Assembly: GCF_030867095.1 (NCBI RefSeq)
Contig: NC_081829.1
Location: forward strand, 67,043,181 to 67,107,180
Direction: 5' to 3'
DNA: 64,000 nt
Source of the DNA: Alligator mississippiensis
Taxonomy: Eukaryota > Chordata > Crocodylia > Alligatoridae
Below the pieces are notes generated by a model that was not told the DNA's origin, searched no databases, and saw only the letters and a program-made list of their open reading frames with translations. Each line of letters starts with the position of its first letter. The first letter of the stretch is position 1. This document shows positions 1 through 13,387 of this stretch, piece after piece. Position numbers and translations under genes: made by a program.

Positions 1-1904
1 AAGAATAAATTAGGCTTAATTTTTTTGATCACAAGAGTTATCTGGAATGCTGATATCTGCACCCACATCTCAGTTCCTACAAGGCTGTGGGACTGAATAT
101 TTTTACTTCCTCTTCGTAGCCCACAGATTTCTGTCTCTGCAACAACTAGAGTTGGTAGGAGCAAGTGAGGAGTCAAATGCCCTTGACACATCTTGCACTT
201 AAGATATGATTAATTGGTGCAAGGGGAACCTAGGGCCATAATCCTGGGCTCCTCCTACACTGGCAATATGGCATAATGGGATCTGATGCTAGATCCCACA
301 ATCATGCCTCCTGCTATGCACATGTGACATAGTAGGAAGCACAATTGTTGGGATCATGTATTAGATCCCATCATGATTTCTTTTTAACATGTCAGTGACC
401 TCCTGAGAGTTGTGATGCTCAACTTCCAGCTATCCATCTTGCAGGTAGAAAGTAAAACTGAGGAGAACCATGCAGGCAAGTCATTTTCTGGGAAGCTGTC
501 ATTTTTGATTTTCCAGATAGAAAATGAAAATTTGAGGGGGAAATTTAAATATTCCCTTGGAAAAAAATGATTTTTAAAATGGACTTCTTACCATCAAAAA
601 GGATTCAAATGAAAATTCCTCAGTCCCAAATACTAAAAAATTATGTGCTGACAGATGCGTGTGAGGCGGGGGTGGGGGAGAACTCACTTTACCAGAAGCA
701 GTAGCACATTACTTAGTCCTGGCTCTGTAGCATCTGTATAGATCAGGTGTTTCAGTAGGGTTTTTTGGTGCTTTTATCTAATAGCTGATTCAACCCTAGA
801 CATGTGGTATGGTAGCTAATGCGGAGAGGTGTCTGTGTGTGTGCATATCCAATTTCACTGAGACAGGCAGGAAGAACAGTGTCCACTTAGGGCTTTTTGG
901 AGCTAATCAACAGGTCAGCTGGTAATGTACCTCCATTCCTTCCTTGAAAAAAGCTGTTTAAGAAGAGCTTGAACTACTAAGAAAGGCTTTTGTTTTGTTC
1001 ATGGGCTGATAAACACTTATCAGCTCCCTGCTGGCTCCCTTGCCTGTCAGGTTTGCTGCAGACAGTATGACGAAACAGGGAGAGGGAGATTGAAAAGCTC
1101 ATTATCATGAACAGATGCATGCACTGCACTGGCAGTGCTAGCCAGGGGCTGGGGTCTAGCAACACTCCTGCCCCTTGAGCAGAGAGCGGGGAAAAGTCTG
1201 GGATGGTGCAGGCCATCTGGGGTTTACACCCCTCCCTAGTCAGAATGTCCTGCTGGGGCCTGGCCACATATGCCTTCACCTCAGCACTGTAGAAGGAAAG
1301 GGAAGGTTGCTTTAGTGCCCCCCCAGCTTCTAGCCTGAGCCACTACAGGCATATGCCTGCATTTCTTCAGTCCAGAGGGAATGTCTGAACAGTTGCAAAC
1401 TGGTTCAAACTAGGCAGGTTAGACTAACCTGCAAAGATTGAATCAATTCAGGCTCAGGCTTTTTGAATGTCTGTCTCTAGGTAGTATGACTAGAGCAAGG
1501 AGGGAACAGGTTGCATAACAGGAAAGATTGAGAGTTGGATTACTGCTGCTGCATAAAATTAAAGTTTATTTTGTTCAGACTTTTCTACATTTTGTCCAAG
1601 ACCTTGTCATTTACAGCTGTGGATCTGTTTATACAAAAAAGCAGGGAGTACTCCACCTAATACAAATAATACTAGAAAGTGATATTCCTTGAGGAGGAGA
1701 TGTTCCTTTAGCTCTACAATCTGGTTTGCTAGCTCTTCACTTGCAGTCTCTTAAAAAATTACTCAGCAAAAGGCAACCGGCTGATTCTGAGGTCAGTGTT
1801 TATGGCATGAAACTTGTGGGAAAAGTGCTAAAGTCTTAATATTAAGGTTGCAACTTCTCCTTCATTAATGGAAAATCAGTGCTGATAACAGCTATAGTGC
1901 CTTA
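1..1904. other. No gene or clear repeat seen
   Basis: AT-rich intergenic-looking DNA. The short palindrome TGGGATCTGATGCTAGATCCCA breaks into two 8-9 base arms at 279-300, with a second similar GGATC palindrome near 343-371. This suggests a decayed MITE, but no ends are clear. Confidence 0.4.
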
Positions 1905-2192
1905 GGCTGTCTATATACTGCTCATTTGCATTCTAGTAGAACATGTCAGAGCAGACTCAATTAATAGAACACTCCCGTATTACCTCACCATCATGTGTAT
2001 TTAAGTCCCTGGCATGCTTTAAAATGGCCACAGGGGCACTTTATCTAAATCTTCTTGAATGGGATCCCACAGCCATTTTTAAATGCACAGGGGCTTAATA
2101 CATGTGATGATGAGGTGTTTTAATTAGAACAGCTGTTCAGGAACTATTTTAATTAAAATGCTCCCCACCCCAAAGCACATGAATAGACAGCC
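1905..2192. mobile_element. MITE with GGCTGTCTAT ends and TTA duplication (PIF/Harbinger type)
   Basis: Starts GGCTGTCTATATACTG and ends in the reverse complement of GGCTGTCTATTCATGTG. TTA stands directly outside both ends (1902-1904 and 2193-2195), the target duplication usual for PIF/Harbinger transposons. It is 288 bases long with no coding capacity. Confidence 0.75.
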
Positions 2193-2195
2193 TTA

Positions 2196-4314
2196 GAGTC
2201 GTGAACTTAGAAGACACAAGAGCTGTACTGTCTTACATCTGGGAGAGGAGTTTCTGCATCAGCATTTGAAGTGTCCCATTGTAAAGAAATTTTCAGTATT
2301 GCTGCTCTTGGGATAGATACCTCCAATCACCTGGGTTGCTGATCTGACAGCTCCTTCTGCATTAAGATTAACAAAGATGCAGTAGTCTTAATTTCAATTT
2401 GTTTCTAAAACTTGTTCCAAAAATCAAAGATATATGTTTACTCTGTGTATGAATAAGTGTACATTTTGAGGCATTCCTTACTAGTGGCTTTTAAGGTATT
2501 AGATAAAGAGGCCTAACACAGTATTTGCATCTAGAGACAGGCCATCGGTTTGACCTTTAGTAGTAAGTTTTTAAATGAATGTTGGCAAAAGATTCCAAAA
2601 TAGTGACTACAGGAATAGATTATTTCTGTTTTACAGAACAGGTACAGCCTAGACCAATGGTTCTGCAAGCCTTCCTCATGTTGCTCCAGTAGCATTTCTA
2701 AGTCCTGAGTAGGAGGTCTCCTTCAATGCGGGAGGTGGTATCTTAATATCTTAAGACCCTATTGGTTGTCTAACTGCAGTCACTTTTACTTGGTGGTTCA
2801 ACTAATGTCACTTCGGAGTTCTTGTGTTCTTTAAGACTAAGTCGAGAATTAATCTCCATCTGTCTGCCGGAGAAAGGATTGGGCTCAAGCTCTTTCCACC
2901 CAAACAACTGAACCATTACCAGAATCTCAATGCATTTTGATTCTTAAGGCCTGGGTTGGATTTGATTTGGCTCTCTGTAGTTAATGGGCTCTCTCACTAC
3001 CAGTTTTTCTAAAATAACCATCATCTTTTTTTACCAGTTAAAACATAAACAGTCTAAACATTATAGATAATTAATTTGGCATCATATCTGTAAATCATGT
3101 TATTTTGGATGATTTGGTCTAGGGAAGATTATTAACAAAACTAGAAAAGATTTAACCAACCTTTCAGTGTGTAAAGGAAAGTTAATGTAGACAAATGAAA
3201 TTATGTAGATCAGAGTTCTGTGTATTCACATATGGAATCTTAACTATTTTCTTTTATGGGACTGGATCATGCAGATCATTTAATGGCCTCTTACTATCTA
3301 GCAGAAAAATGCTCATCTCTGGTCTCAGTTACATCTATGCAATTCCAGTTGAAGTTCATGGGAGCAACTGGATATGTGCATGCCTAAGGGCAGGGCACAA
3401 AACAATCTAACAGCAGTACCTTACATAAAATATAAAGTAATAGTAAATGGAGTAGTAAATAAAAGGTCTGAATGTTAAGCACACTCTAGTATACTCCAGG
3501 AACCCAAAATGGCCTATAGACAATAAAAAAGAGTTAGGGAAAGGTAAGATTTAGGTAAGATAGTTCCTTTAAACTTCTTTTCCTCTTACACTGCTTCCTG
3601 AAGTAAAAACTATTTTGGCTTAGAGTAATATTCACCACTGGTCACAGATTCCCACAGGAAAAAGCTGCTGTTGCTCATACCCCATTGGATCCTCTGGGTA
3701 AGCACAGCTGATACAGAAGATACTGCAGCTCAAGGTCCAGTCTACCAGTGAGAGAAGTATGGAATTCTGCCCCAGGAAAGGTAAAGGCACAAGGCCTGGT
3801 ACACAATTGGTGCACTTAGACATGCAAGAGAGGACAGAGGTGCAAGTAGTGCTGTAATATGGTACACACCACAAAGAACTAGTTAGTTTTTTTTCAAAAT
3901 TATAAGGAAGGGATTTGTAAAAATGTCTAACAAATAGTCCATCTCTGCTTTTGTAAAGTGGTTTCTTTCTTCACAAAGCATACACCTCAGCCCATGCCAG
4001 GAACTTTTTCTTGCATTAATTTATGCCCAGAAATCACACTGAAGTTGAGATGATATTAATAAAAGAGAAGAAAGTCAAAGCTGAAAAGGGAGAAAAAAGA
4101 CAGAAAATTCATCCAGTCATGTTTGCAGTGTCCAAAAAAATTTGTCAGGATCCAAACTGTCCAGCAGTTATTGCAATTACAGCTAATACAGTTATGTAGC
4201 CATACATTTTGAAGAAAATTACTTCCTCAAAAAAAATGGGTAAAATGGTCACTGAAAGGTAAAATATCTAAAAACTATGCAAAAATAGGGACAAAATTAT
4301 CTTATCACCTTAAC
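2196..4314. other. No gene seen
   Basis: Unique-looking AT-rich DNA. A GAAGTTCATGGGAG phrase near 3352 resembles the decayed tetrapod SINE motif found elsewhere in the window. Nothing else can be supported. Confidence 0.4.
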
Positions 4315-4617
4315 ATGGGCTACTGGTGCCACCTTAATCAGGAAGGGGCATGTGCCCCCCCTGCGACCAGTCACGCTGACTGGTGGGTGGGAGGGGTTCC
4401 CCCGCAGTCGATCTCGCTACTTCTGGGAGCAGCTGCAGCAATCCAGCTGCTTCTAGGAGTGGCTGCAGTGATGGGCCGGCACTTGCAGGGGGGCACCGGT
4501 GCTCCCACCTACCCCCCCTGCCCATTGCCTAAGTGGTGAGCACAGTCAGCCAGGGGGTGCACCGGCATTCTCAGGGGGTGTACATGCACCCTCGTGAACC
4601 CCCTATGCCTCACCACT
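4315..4617. repeat. Dispersed GC-rich repeat, copy 1 (unclassified)
   Basis: Shares its start (CATGGGC, ACTGGTGCCACCTTA), its middle (ACCCCCCTGCCCAT then CCTAA) and its end (CAGGGGGTG, ATGCACCC) with a copy at 6375. Both copies are much more GC-rich than their surroundings. The ends may carry an ACTGG/CCACT inverted repeat. Short ORFs on both strands here are chance. Confidence 0.7.
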
Positions 4618-6374
4618 ACACTTTAACTAAATATCTTAAGACATTATGCCACTTTTTTACATAAAGTACTCTGTGATGTTTAGACAGGCATCAACAATTC
4701 CTTTTACAACGGAATGCAGTTTAACCAGATAGTTAGATCATGAGCACATGGAACTCAATTACATATAATGATGAAATCAAATATTCATTTTATTTGTTAT
4801 AGCCCTTTAATTAAAAATAAAACCTTACTGGTTTTCAGTGTTCGAATATAATTTTTTAAAAGAATTATACATAGGCATGTTGATACATCCTAAAGACGAA
4901 ACACCAGTGTGTTATAATCATAGCATAGGGAGCAAAGGAGAGATTCTGATTTTCCTCTTTAATAATAGAGACTATGTGGATGTATGTTTAATGCAATGTT
5001 CTTGCTAAAACCTAGGCACCCATTTTCCAGGCTAGACTCTAGGAAGATGCATGGATTTAGGATTGAAAAGAAAAATCACCTTGCTGATAAAAATATTGGC
5101 CCTGAGAGCCAAATTTGTTCATTAATGCAGTAGTTTTTACTAGCTTGTTTCAACCCAAGCTGAAGTACACCTTTCCAATATCTAACATGCTTCTACCCAA
5201 AACTAGTTTACACCTTGCTTCTAAACCCCTTCACACCTTTCTCACTGAAGTCGCTAGAACTCATATATAATCATTCTATTAATTATTACAAATAGTATCT
5301 TTGGCCACACACTGAATGTTTTACTTTTAGTGAAGTAGAGTTTTCAATTAAAACAAAATCCTGTGAAATAAATCCAAATACCATTTTTTCTGTATCGTCT
5401 ACAGCTTCATATACTATGAAGGAAATGGTCACATACCTCTGAATAAAGTATTCCCATGCCTGTTATTTGCAGCTTGACTACAGCCTTTTCGTGCTCACCT
5501 GATCGACAGGTTCACTTGACTTTGAATTGCTCCTGAGTTTGTTTAAATCAAATTAATATTTTATCTCAAAAGTCCCTTAACTGAGTGATATCGATGATAC
5601 CCAAGCCTTTCCAAAGATACATTTGTTTTCTAGGGTTTCCTAATCTGGGACGATGAAAAAATGTTTCCAAAAGGCCCAACCCACTGAGGTAAATGTGAAA
5701 GTGTCAGTTTACAAGGCTGTCAGAAGTAGGACAAGTTACAACAGAGAGAAGTTTTCCTTAGCTGTTGTTTGCAATGTCAATACCAGTTTGCCCGGAAGGA
5801 AGATGGCAAAATAGCCACAATGACAGTACATTTTCACAAGAAAATGTATTAAAAAAATTGAAAAATAGGAATTAGATTTCAAAACAAGAAATTATAGGAA
5901 TATATGTCAGATTATCACTCAAATATAAGAAATGTAATTGCATAATATTCATAAAAGTGCAGAAATTGTGATTGAAACTCACAAGGTTGGAGTTAGCATA
6001 CTCATTGGAAAGAGAACTGTAGATTTGCTTTATCATATCCACATATTTATATTAGTATCACATAAATCAGAAGTTATAAGTCTAGTTTATAGGCCTGCTA
6101 ATAGAGGATTCCCTTTACAGCACTGCCATGTACATATTAATTGGGCCAATATGTTAATCCTGGCTGGCATACTTTAAGAAAAAGAAACTAATAAAAAGTG
6201 ATTGGATCCTGCATGTGTTCAGTTTAATGAGTGGATCATGTGCAATTACATCAGATCCCCTTATAAGAAATATGTCCTGGAAAGTTTAGACTATAATCAT
6301 CATCTCTTACTCGCTCACCCCACTCCCTAGCCTAACCCAAATGATGGTCATACTTCTCCTCCCATTGTGCCAGT
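4618..6374. other. No gene seen
   Basis: AT-rich, unique-looking DNA between two copies of the same GC-rich repeat. No ORF with recognisable similarity. Confidence 0.4.
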
Positions 6375-6675
6375 CATGGGCGACTGGTGCCACCTTAGTC
6401 ACCAGTCAGCAACTAGGGGAGGGCCAATCTCACTGACGGGGGTGTGGTCCCCCATGGCCAATCTTGCTGACCAGGGGGTTACCCCCATGGCCGATCGTGC
6501 TCCCAAAAGTGGCCACGGCACTCCAACTCCCCAGCCAGGGCTCACAGGGGGGAACCAGCACTCCTGACTGCCCCCCTTGCCCATCACCTAAACGGAGAGC
6601 ATGGCCTGTCAAGGGGTGCACCAGTGCTCTCAGGGGGTGCATGTGCACCCCTGTGCATCCCCTACACATCGCCAC
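6375..6675. repeat. Dispersed GC-rich repeat, copy 2
   Basis: Second copy of the family at 4315, in the same orientation and similar length, ending ACATCGCCACTG. The central portions of the two copies differ more than the ends. Family not recognised. Confidence 0.7.
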
Positions 6676-7993
6676 TGGTGCCAATTTACACTTAAGTGGA
6701 GTTCTGATAAGAGGTGAGAGAAACCTGATGTCTCTGCTCCCTTTCCCATGACGTCCTTCAAATAGTCATGGCTCAGATTATTTCATATATATTTTATCTA
6801 GCTAAGCATGATCTGCCTTTTTAGCTCAGGAATGGGCATGTAGAGTTCAGGATTACAGAGTACTAAAAACTTTCTTCCCTATATTTTAAACCCATTTATG
6901 TCTCTTGCCTCATGCTTGATTCAGTTCAAAAGATACTTTTATAATTTTTTCCCATTGATCAAAGTCTCCAAATGTTTTGCTTGCCTTTGGCCCCTTGTTC
7001 TAAATTGCCTACACTTAATACAGGACTGTACTGAAAAACTTAAAGCTAGCCATAATGGGCCAGATCCTTATCCACTGTAAATCAACATAGTTCTGTTGAC
7101 TTTACTGCAAGTTTGCTAGTACATACTCAGAAGAAGGAAGATGGCCATGTCCCTCCTGACATGCTCATTCTTGTTCCCAAAGTGGATTCTCTGTGAGTTC
7201 ACGAAAAAGGGAAAATGATGTATCAGTAATGGATGGCTCTGTCCTTCTGCATGGAAGGGAAAAATCCAGCCATGGCAATACCTGCCCACATCTGGATCTT
7301 AAGGAATGAATTCCCCTCTTATTAAGTAGTACCTCCAGCTCCTTATGGCTCCTTCAACTACATTTGGTTTGGCAGTTTGCTTCAAATTTATAATACAGAA
7401 AAACACATATTTTTCTACTTTAGACATCTGTAGAGGAACTCAGACTGAGCAGCCACACCAGGCTGAGGCCCAGGCACTGTACACTCAACAGGTGTCTAAT
7501 TCTCTTGTTATTGTATCTCACCCACCATGACTTGGTGTAACTGAAAAAGATTTCAAGAGGTGGTACCTAATAATCTAGGGTTCATTGAGACAGTGCGGGT
7601 CACGATGTCCAAGAGTCTTCTGTAGGGCTCCACCTCCCCTATGCCCCACCCCTTTCCACTTGGCTGTTCTGTTGGTGATCAAAGTAGACTCCTGTTCTCA
7701 CTAGGCATCTACCTTAGTTTGTTAGGCAGATGGATGTGGGACGGAAGGAAATTCATAAACTAATATAACTTAAATGATGTTGTCCTTGCTTACTTTATGC
7801 TTCACTTTGGTCCAGTAGTGTACCTCAGCTGTCTTTCCTGAGGCAGTCAGGACTCTTTAGGTTTTGCCTCCTTCTATGAGCCCAGTCTAAGTGGGCTGGC
7901 CTGTCCTGGCTCTAGCCCTTTGGGTAGTCTGGGGCCACAGGTATTGCAAGCCCCCACGGGGACCCTAAATGGACCTGAATTCCAATGGCTGTC
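6676..7993. other. Flank upstream of the LTR element, no gene
   Basis: No gene. From about 7550 the DNA becomes GC-richer and continues in the same style beyond the LTR element at 14532-15100, so the LTR element may have landed inside an older repeat. Confidence 0.35.
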
Positions 7994-9164
7994 TGTAAGA
8001 GGGGAGGTGGAATCCCCCCCAAAGAGGCCCAGACCCCTAACCAATGCACCCCCGCACTTACCTTAGGAGCTGGGACAAGCAGCAGCCAGGAGGAAATGCA
8101 AGCGTAGGCTTGGCAGTTCTGCAGCTGCCTGAGCCTGCATATCGGTGAAGGCTGGGGGCATGGCCTCCGAGCAGCATGGGCTGCTCAAAAGGCAGCGGGG
8201 GAGACAGCTGGGGAGAGACTGGGAAGCCAGGAGCAGAACACCAGCTGTGAAACACTGGCTGAGGAGCTAGCAGGCTCCAACTCCAGCTGCCTCAGCAAGG
8301 AGCCAGGCAACTGCCAGAGGACCCTAACCAGGGTGGAAAAAGGCTGTCTTGGGGACGAGCAGGAACAAGGGAGCCCCATGGAGGGGCAACCTCTACATGG
8401 GACGCTGCCAGGGAGCCACAAGACTCCAAACAGGGGCTTGGGCACTATAGTTGGGGATGCCTCCTCCAGCTTTCAGGCACCCACAGGCCCACAGCAGGCA
8501 GAGCACAGGGGATCATGAGCCCCTAGAAGGAGGAAGGAGGGGACACTGACTGGAAGAACCAGGAAGACTGGATCACAGGTCAGCTGGGCTTCAAGGAGGT
8601 GACACCAGCAGAACAGGTAGAGCCTGGGCACAGGATGATTGCCTGTACCCATGTCTACTAGGAGGAAAGGGAGCAGACGAGTATCCCCAAAGGATCAACG
8701 GCCCTGAGAGAGGGAATCTCGGGAGCCCCACCAGCATGAGCCAGATGTTCAGTTTAAGTTACCGTTAGCCCCAGATAAGGCAAATTGAGTTCTCCCAAAG
8801 AGGGTAAACCAACCCAGAGATGAGCGGCAGGTCCCCAAAGATTGACGGCCAGAAAGGCCCATCCTTTCCAAGGCAGGCAGCACTGGAGACCTCTGCGGAG
8901 CAGTGTCTACCCAGGCTGAGGACGTGGTAAGGGTTGGGTAAAGGGAAGGTTTGGACCCCCATGAAGACACCCCAAGGATAAGACCCCCCTCAGGTTGCCA
9001 ACAGGGAACTGCCTCCCCAACAACAACATCAAAGACATGGCAGGAGAGAAAGGGCAGCTCTTGAATCATCTACGTGGCACTGAGACATGGTCTCACCCTG
9101 ACATCGCTGGGGGCACGGTACCCACAAAGAGGGTGCAAAGACCCTACAACACCTACCAGTGACA
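7994..9164 (+). repeat. Left LTR of the Gmr1-like element
   Basis: Aligns along its length with 13388-14531, sharing for example GGAGCTGGGACAAGCAGCA near the start and CCCTACAACACC near the end. Terminal TG and CA are present. A primer-binding-like TGGTGCAATGACT follows at 9168; it resembles a tRNA-His site (from memory TGGTGCCGTGACT), which is inference. Confidence 0.8.
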
Positions 9165-9229
9165 ATTTGGTGCAATGACTAGAAATAAAGAACATACCAC
9201 AGGGCTGAGCCAGGCAATAGAAACCCAGG

Positions 9230-9925
9230 CAGGGCCAATGGCGGGGATGGAGGCCATGCAGTAGACCCTGAATCTGGTCACACAGATCTTGCAACAACAG
9301 CAAATAGATGGATGGCCTTAGATGAGCAGGTGATGAAGCAACAGGAATTGATGAGTCAGAACCTGGTGGACTTGAGGATCCTGAAGATGATGGCTGATGA
9401 TGACCCCAAAGCAGTCCTGGAAAGCTTCAAGTGGGCTGTGGTGGCTGGAGGCCTGGACAAATCCAGATGGGCCGTGAAACTTGGAGTGCGGCTGGTGGGT
9501 CCTGCACAGGCAGCCTGTAGGGAGTGGTCATGCCTCGCAGCCCAAGACTATGACCATGTAAAGGAGCAGATCTTATATCACCTGGACATTACTACTGAAC
9601 ACTACTGCCAGATGTTCCATGCACAAAAGAAGAAGGAGGACAAGACCCCCCGGGTCCTCTTCCAGAAATTAGCAGACCTCCAGGAATGACAGATCCAGAT
9701 GGCTCGGGCATTCTGGGAGGAGATCATGGATGCCTTCCTGTTGGGCCAGTTCCTCATGGACTTGGAAGAGAATACACAAATGTGGGTGCAGCAGCATTGC
9801 CCCAAAGCATTGCAGGAGGCCCTGCAGTTGGCAGAAGATTTTGATAGTAGACAGAATAAGACTCCTTGGGAAAAGGGGAACAGGCCGGGGGCCTCAGTGA
9901 GCACCAGACCAAGTGAGAGGTGAGG
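9230..9925 (+). pseudogene. Gag remains with SCAN-like capsid
   Basis: The reading includes DDDPKAVLESFKWAVVAGG, a CREW/YDHVKEQILYHLD segment and PKALQEALQLAEDF, the pattern shared by Gmr1-type capsids and vertebrate SCAN domains. The SCAN domain is held to derive from such a gag. It is a fossil gag fragment, not a host SCAN zinc-finger gene: no KRAB or zinc fingers are near and it sits inside an LTR pair. Confidence 0.7.
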
Positions 9926-10149
9926 GGATAGGGAGAATAAGATGCCCAGCCAGGTCCCACTGCCGGGAGCGACTTATTTCCGTTGCGGGAAGTGGTCACT
10001 TCGCACGAGAGAGCATGATGAATCTGCGGCTCATGGCCCCAGAACTGGAGGGGCAGAGAGACAGCCAAAGTAGCCATCCCATACTACAAGAACTCCCACC
10101 AGTAGAGATGATGGACTGGAGCATGGGTAGTATGAAGGAAGCCATCCAA

Positions 10150-10415
10150 CGAGATAAACCCACGGTGGTGCCAGTGGTGGCAAGGTGAGCAGTTCATGCC
10201 ATTCTTGACACAGGGTGAGAGCAGACGTTGATCAAGGATGACCTCGTTCCTCAAAAAGAAGGTACTGAAGTTAACCCCATTAAGATGTTTTGCCTTCATG
10301 GGCAGGCCTGTATATACCTCAGGTGGAAAGTCCAGGTGACGGTGAAAGGGGTGACTAGGGAAATGCCACTAGGGATGTCTTCAGACCTACCTTACCAGAT
10401 GATCCTAGGCTGAGA
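10150..10415 (+). pseudogene. Retroviral-type protease remains
   Basis: Lies between gag and integrase. A short stretch resembles the region after the active site of gypsy proteases (TLIKDDLVP) and ends with the usual LPYQMILG. Family assignment rests mainly on position. Confidence 0.5.
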
Positions 10416-10829
10416 TGGCCAGAAATCTATGAAATTCTGGAAGACGACTGGTCCCATGGAGGCTGGCATAGAGGGCTAATAGGAGCAGAGGCCCCAGAAT
10501 ATGAGAGTGAAGAGGAAGAAGCCCTTTGGGACCTGGAATCCATTGCTAGTGGAACCCAGTTTTGGGAAGCTCAGCCGGAAGAGCCTGCGTTTCAGGCCAT
10601 CTTGGAGATGTAAGTCGCCCAACACGATCAGCAAGTGGTACGTCTGGAACTTTGTGACCAGCTACCCCATTGTGAGGTAAGGAAAAGGCTGCTGTAATAC
10701 ATCATGATGGGATGGGGTGGGGAGGAGCAGGTGGCCTAAGTCCTAGTGCCCCAATCACACCGGTTGAATCTACTATGACTGGCTCATACCAACCCCCTTG
10801 GGGGACACCTGGGCTGAGAGAAAACAATA

Positions 10830-11600
10830 GCCAGAGTGGTGGACGGATTCTTCTGGCCCCATCTCTACCAGAATGTGGAGCAATCCTGTGCCTCCTGCCC
10901 AGAATGCCAGCGGGTAAGCCTAAAGAAATCCCCCAGGGTGCCACTCCAGACCATGCCCATTATTGGGAAACCTTTTACACAGGTGGCATTGGACATTGTG
11001 GGCCCGCTGCCCAAGTTGTCTGGAGGTCACCAGTTCATACTAGTACTGGTTGACTACGCAACCCATTACCCAGAAGCCATTCTGTCTAAATTGGTGACAG
11101 GCCCTTGAGTAGTGGAGGAGCTCCTGAAATGGGTCTCCTGGGTGGGTTTGCCCCACAAGATTGTTACAGACCAGGATACGAACTTTACATCACACATAAT
11201 GAAAGGTCTTTGTCAGGTCCTGTGCATAAAGCACATATGTACGTCAATATATCACCCCCAGACAAATAGCTTAGTGGAGAGATTTAATGGGACCTTTAAG
11301 GCCATGCTCCAGTGCTGCACACAGGAAGATGGGGAAGATGACCTGCTGATCCCCCCGCTACTGTTTGCCATCAGGGAAGCACCTCAGACATCATTGGGTT
11401 TTGCCCCATTTGAAGTAGTCTTTGGGCATACCCTGCAGAGTTTATTGGATGTGGTTCAGGAAGGATGGGAGAGAACAGAGGGAGGAGGAGAACCCCCCAT
11501 CCCAGTATGTGTATATGTTGAGGGCGAGGCTACAAAAGGTGAACCAGGTGGCCAAGGACAACTTGAGGGAGGCCCAGAAGCAGCAAAAATAGCAATATGA
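10830..11600 (+). pseudogene. Integrase remains (zinc-binding head and core)
   Basis: Shows the CASCPECQR end of the zinc-binding head, the core start (ALDIVGPLPK), the second core motif (IVTDQDTNFTS) and the third (YHPQTNSLVERFNGT). These are standard Ty3/gypsy integrase motifs. It lies upstream of the reverse transcriptase, which is unusual and diagnostic here. Confidence 0.8.
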
Positions 11601-11899
11601 TAAGAACATGGGAGAGCACGAGTTTCAAGTAGGGCAAAAGGTACTGGTACTGCTACCTAGCTCCACAAACAAGTTCCTGACTTGTTGGCAAGGCCTTTTC
11701 AGATCCTTTGTAGGGTCGGCCAGTTGACTACGAGGTACTGCAACCTGGCCATGGACAGGAGAGACAAATCTATCATGTCAACCTGCTGAAGCAGTGGCAT
11801 GAGCTGGAAGGGTTCCTGGCTATGCCTATCCCATAAAGAGAGGAACTGGGAAGGGCCATAGATGAGCCCGCAGGGGACAGAGTCTCTGTAGGCTGAGGC

Positions 11900-13320
11900 C
11901 TCATGGTGGAACAGAGGGAACAACTAGCAAAAATAGTGCGTGAGTTTGCTGATGTATTCAGTGAGATACCAGGGAAGGCCCAAGGTGAAACCCATAAGAT
12001 TGTGACACCTGAAGGAGCCATAGTGAGGGAAAGGTGGAGGTGGATACCCTACCACCGATACCCAGTAGTAAAAGAAGAGATAAAGAAAATGCTGGAATAA
12101 GGAGTTATCAGGGAGTCCCAGAGTCCCTGGCGTAGTCCGATAGTAATTGTCCCAAAGACCGACAGGACATTGTGGTTGTATATCGACTTCTGTAAACTCA
12201 ATGCCATCACACAATTTGATGCCTTTCCTATGCCCCAAGTGGAAGAATTGTTAGAAAGCATAGGCCAGGCACGGTTTATATCCACGTTTGACCTGGCCAG
12301 GCGGTATTGGCAAATATCCTTATGCCCAGAAGGTAGGGCTAAGACAGTGTTTGGGACCCAGTGCGGGCTATACAAGTTCTGCAGAATGCCCTTTGATCTC
12401 AGTGGGGCAGCAGCAACCTTCCAAAGGTTGATGGACTGGGTACTGGTTCCTCATCATCAGTATGCAGCTGCCTATATTGATGATATTGTGATGTATACTG
12501 AAACATGGCGCCAATACATATATGCAGTTCAGGCGATGCTGCAGGAGCTGAGACAAGCAGGCCTAATGGCCCACCCCAAGAAGTGTGTGTTGGGCCAGGC
12601 CAAGACAAAATACCTCAGGTTTTTGGTGGGGCAAGGCCGAATTAAACCGTTGGCCGATAAGGTGGCTACCATACAGAAGTATAAGATCCCACAGACAAAA
12701 AACCAAATGCAGGCATTGCTGGGCCTGGCCAGCTACTATAGGTGGTTCATTCCCCATTTTGCAGAGCTCACAGCCCCTCTCACAAATGCTATCAAAGGGA
12801 AGGGAAACAGAATCATAAAACTAGAGAAAGAACAAAGGAAACCCTTTGAGGAAGTCAAACGGGCCATCTACAGGGAGATGGTACTACACACACTGAATTT
12901 TTCTATATCACTTATTCTTCAAGTCGACGCATCAGACCAAGCACTAGGGGCAGTCTTATCCCAGAAGGTAGAAGGAGCAGAGAGACCGGTAGCCTATGCC
13001 AGCAGGAAGCTCAATGATCAAGAAAGAAGATACACTACCATTGAGAGGGAATGCTTGACCCTTAAGTGGGCAGTGGAATACTTCTGCTATTATTTGCTTG
13101 GCAGAGAATTCACAGTCGTAACAGATCAAACTCCCTTGAAATGGCTAAAGTGGGCCAGAACTGATAATGCTAAGATTACACATTGGGCCCTAGCATTGCA
13201 GCCATTCCACTTCAGCATGGAATACAAACCTGGGAAAAATAATGTAGTAGCTGATTTTCTGCCCCAATGCCATTCAAAGGGCACACGGGAAAATCCTCAA
13301 GACCCTCAGAAGGAAGTATT
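11900..13320 (+). pseudogene. Reverse transcriptase and RNase H remains
   Basis: The reverse transcriptase region shows STFDLARRYWQI, MPFDLSGAAATFQRLMD and YIDDIVMY. The RNase H region follows with LQVDASDQALGAVLSQ, YTTIERECLTLKWAVEYF and YKPGKNNVVADFLPQ. It sits directly before the right LTR. Similarity is to vertebrate Ty3/gypsy elements. Confidence 0.85.
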
Positions 13321-13387
13321 GCCATCTGTATGCTCGGCACCAGGTAACGATGGAAGAGCACCTAGCGCCATCTTGAGGGCAGGCATA

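Noticed and set aside
8058-8518. ORFs in the left LTR, also seen in the right LTR
   Set aside because: Both copies are in terminal repeats; their apparent conservation comes from LTR duplication, not coding.
9312-9923. A host SCAN-domain gene
   Set aside because: It lies between LTRs with pol remains behind it and has no zinc fingers; fossil gag explains it better.
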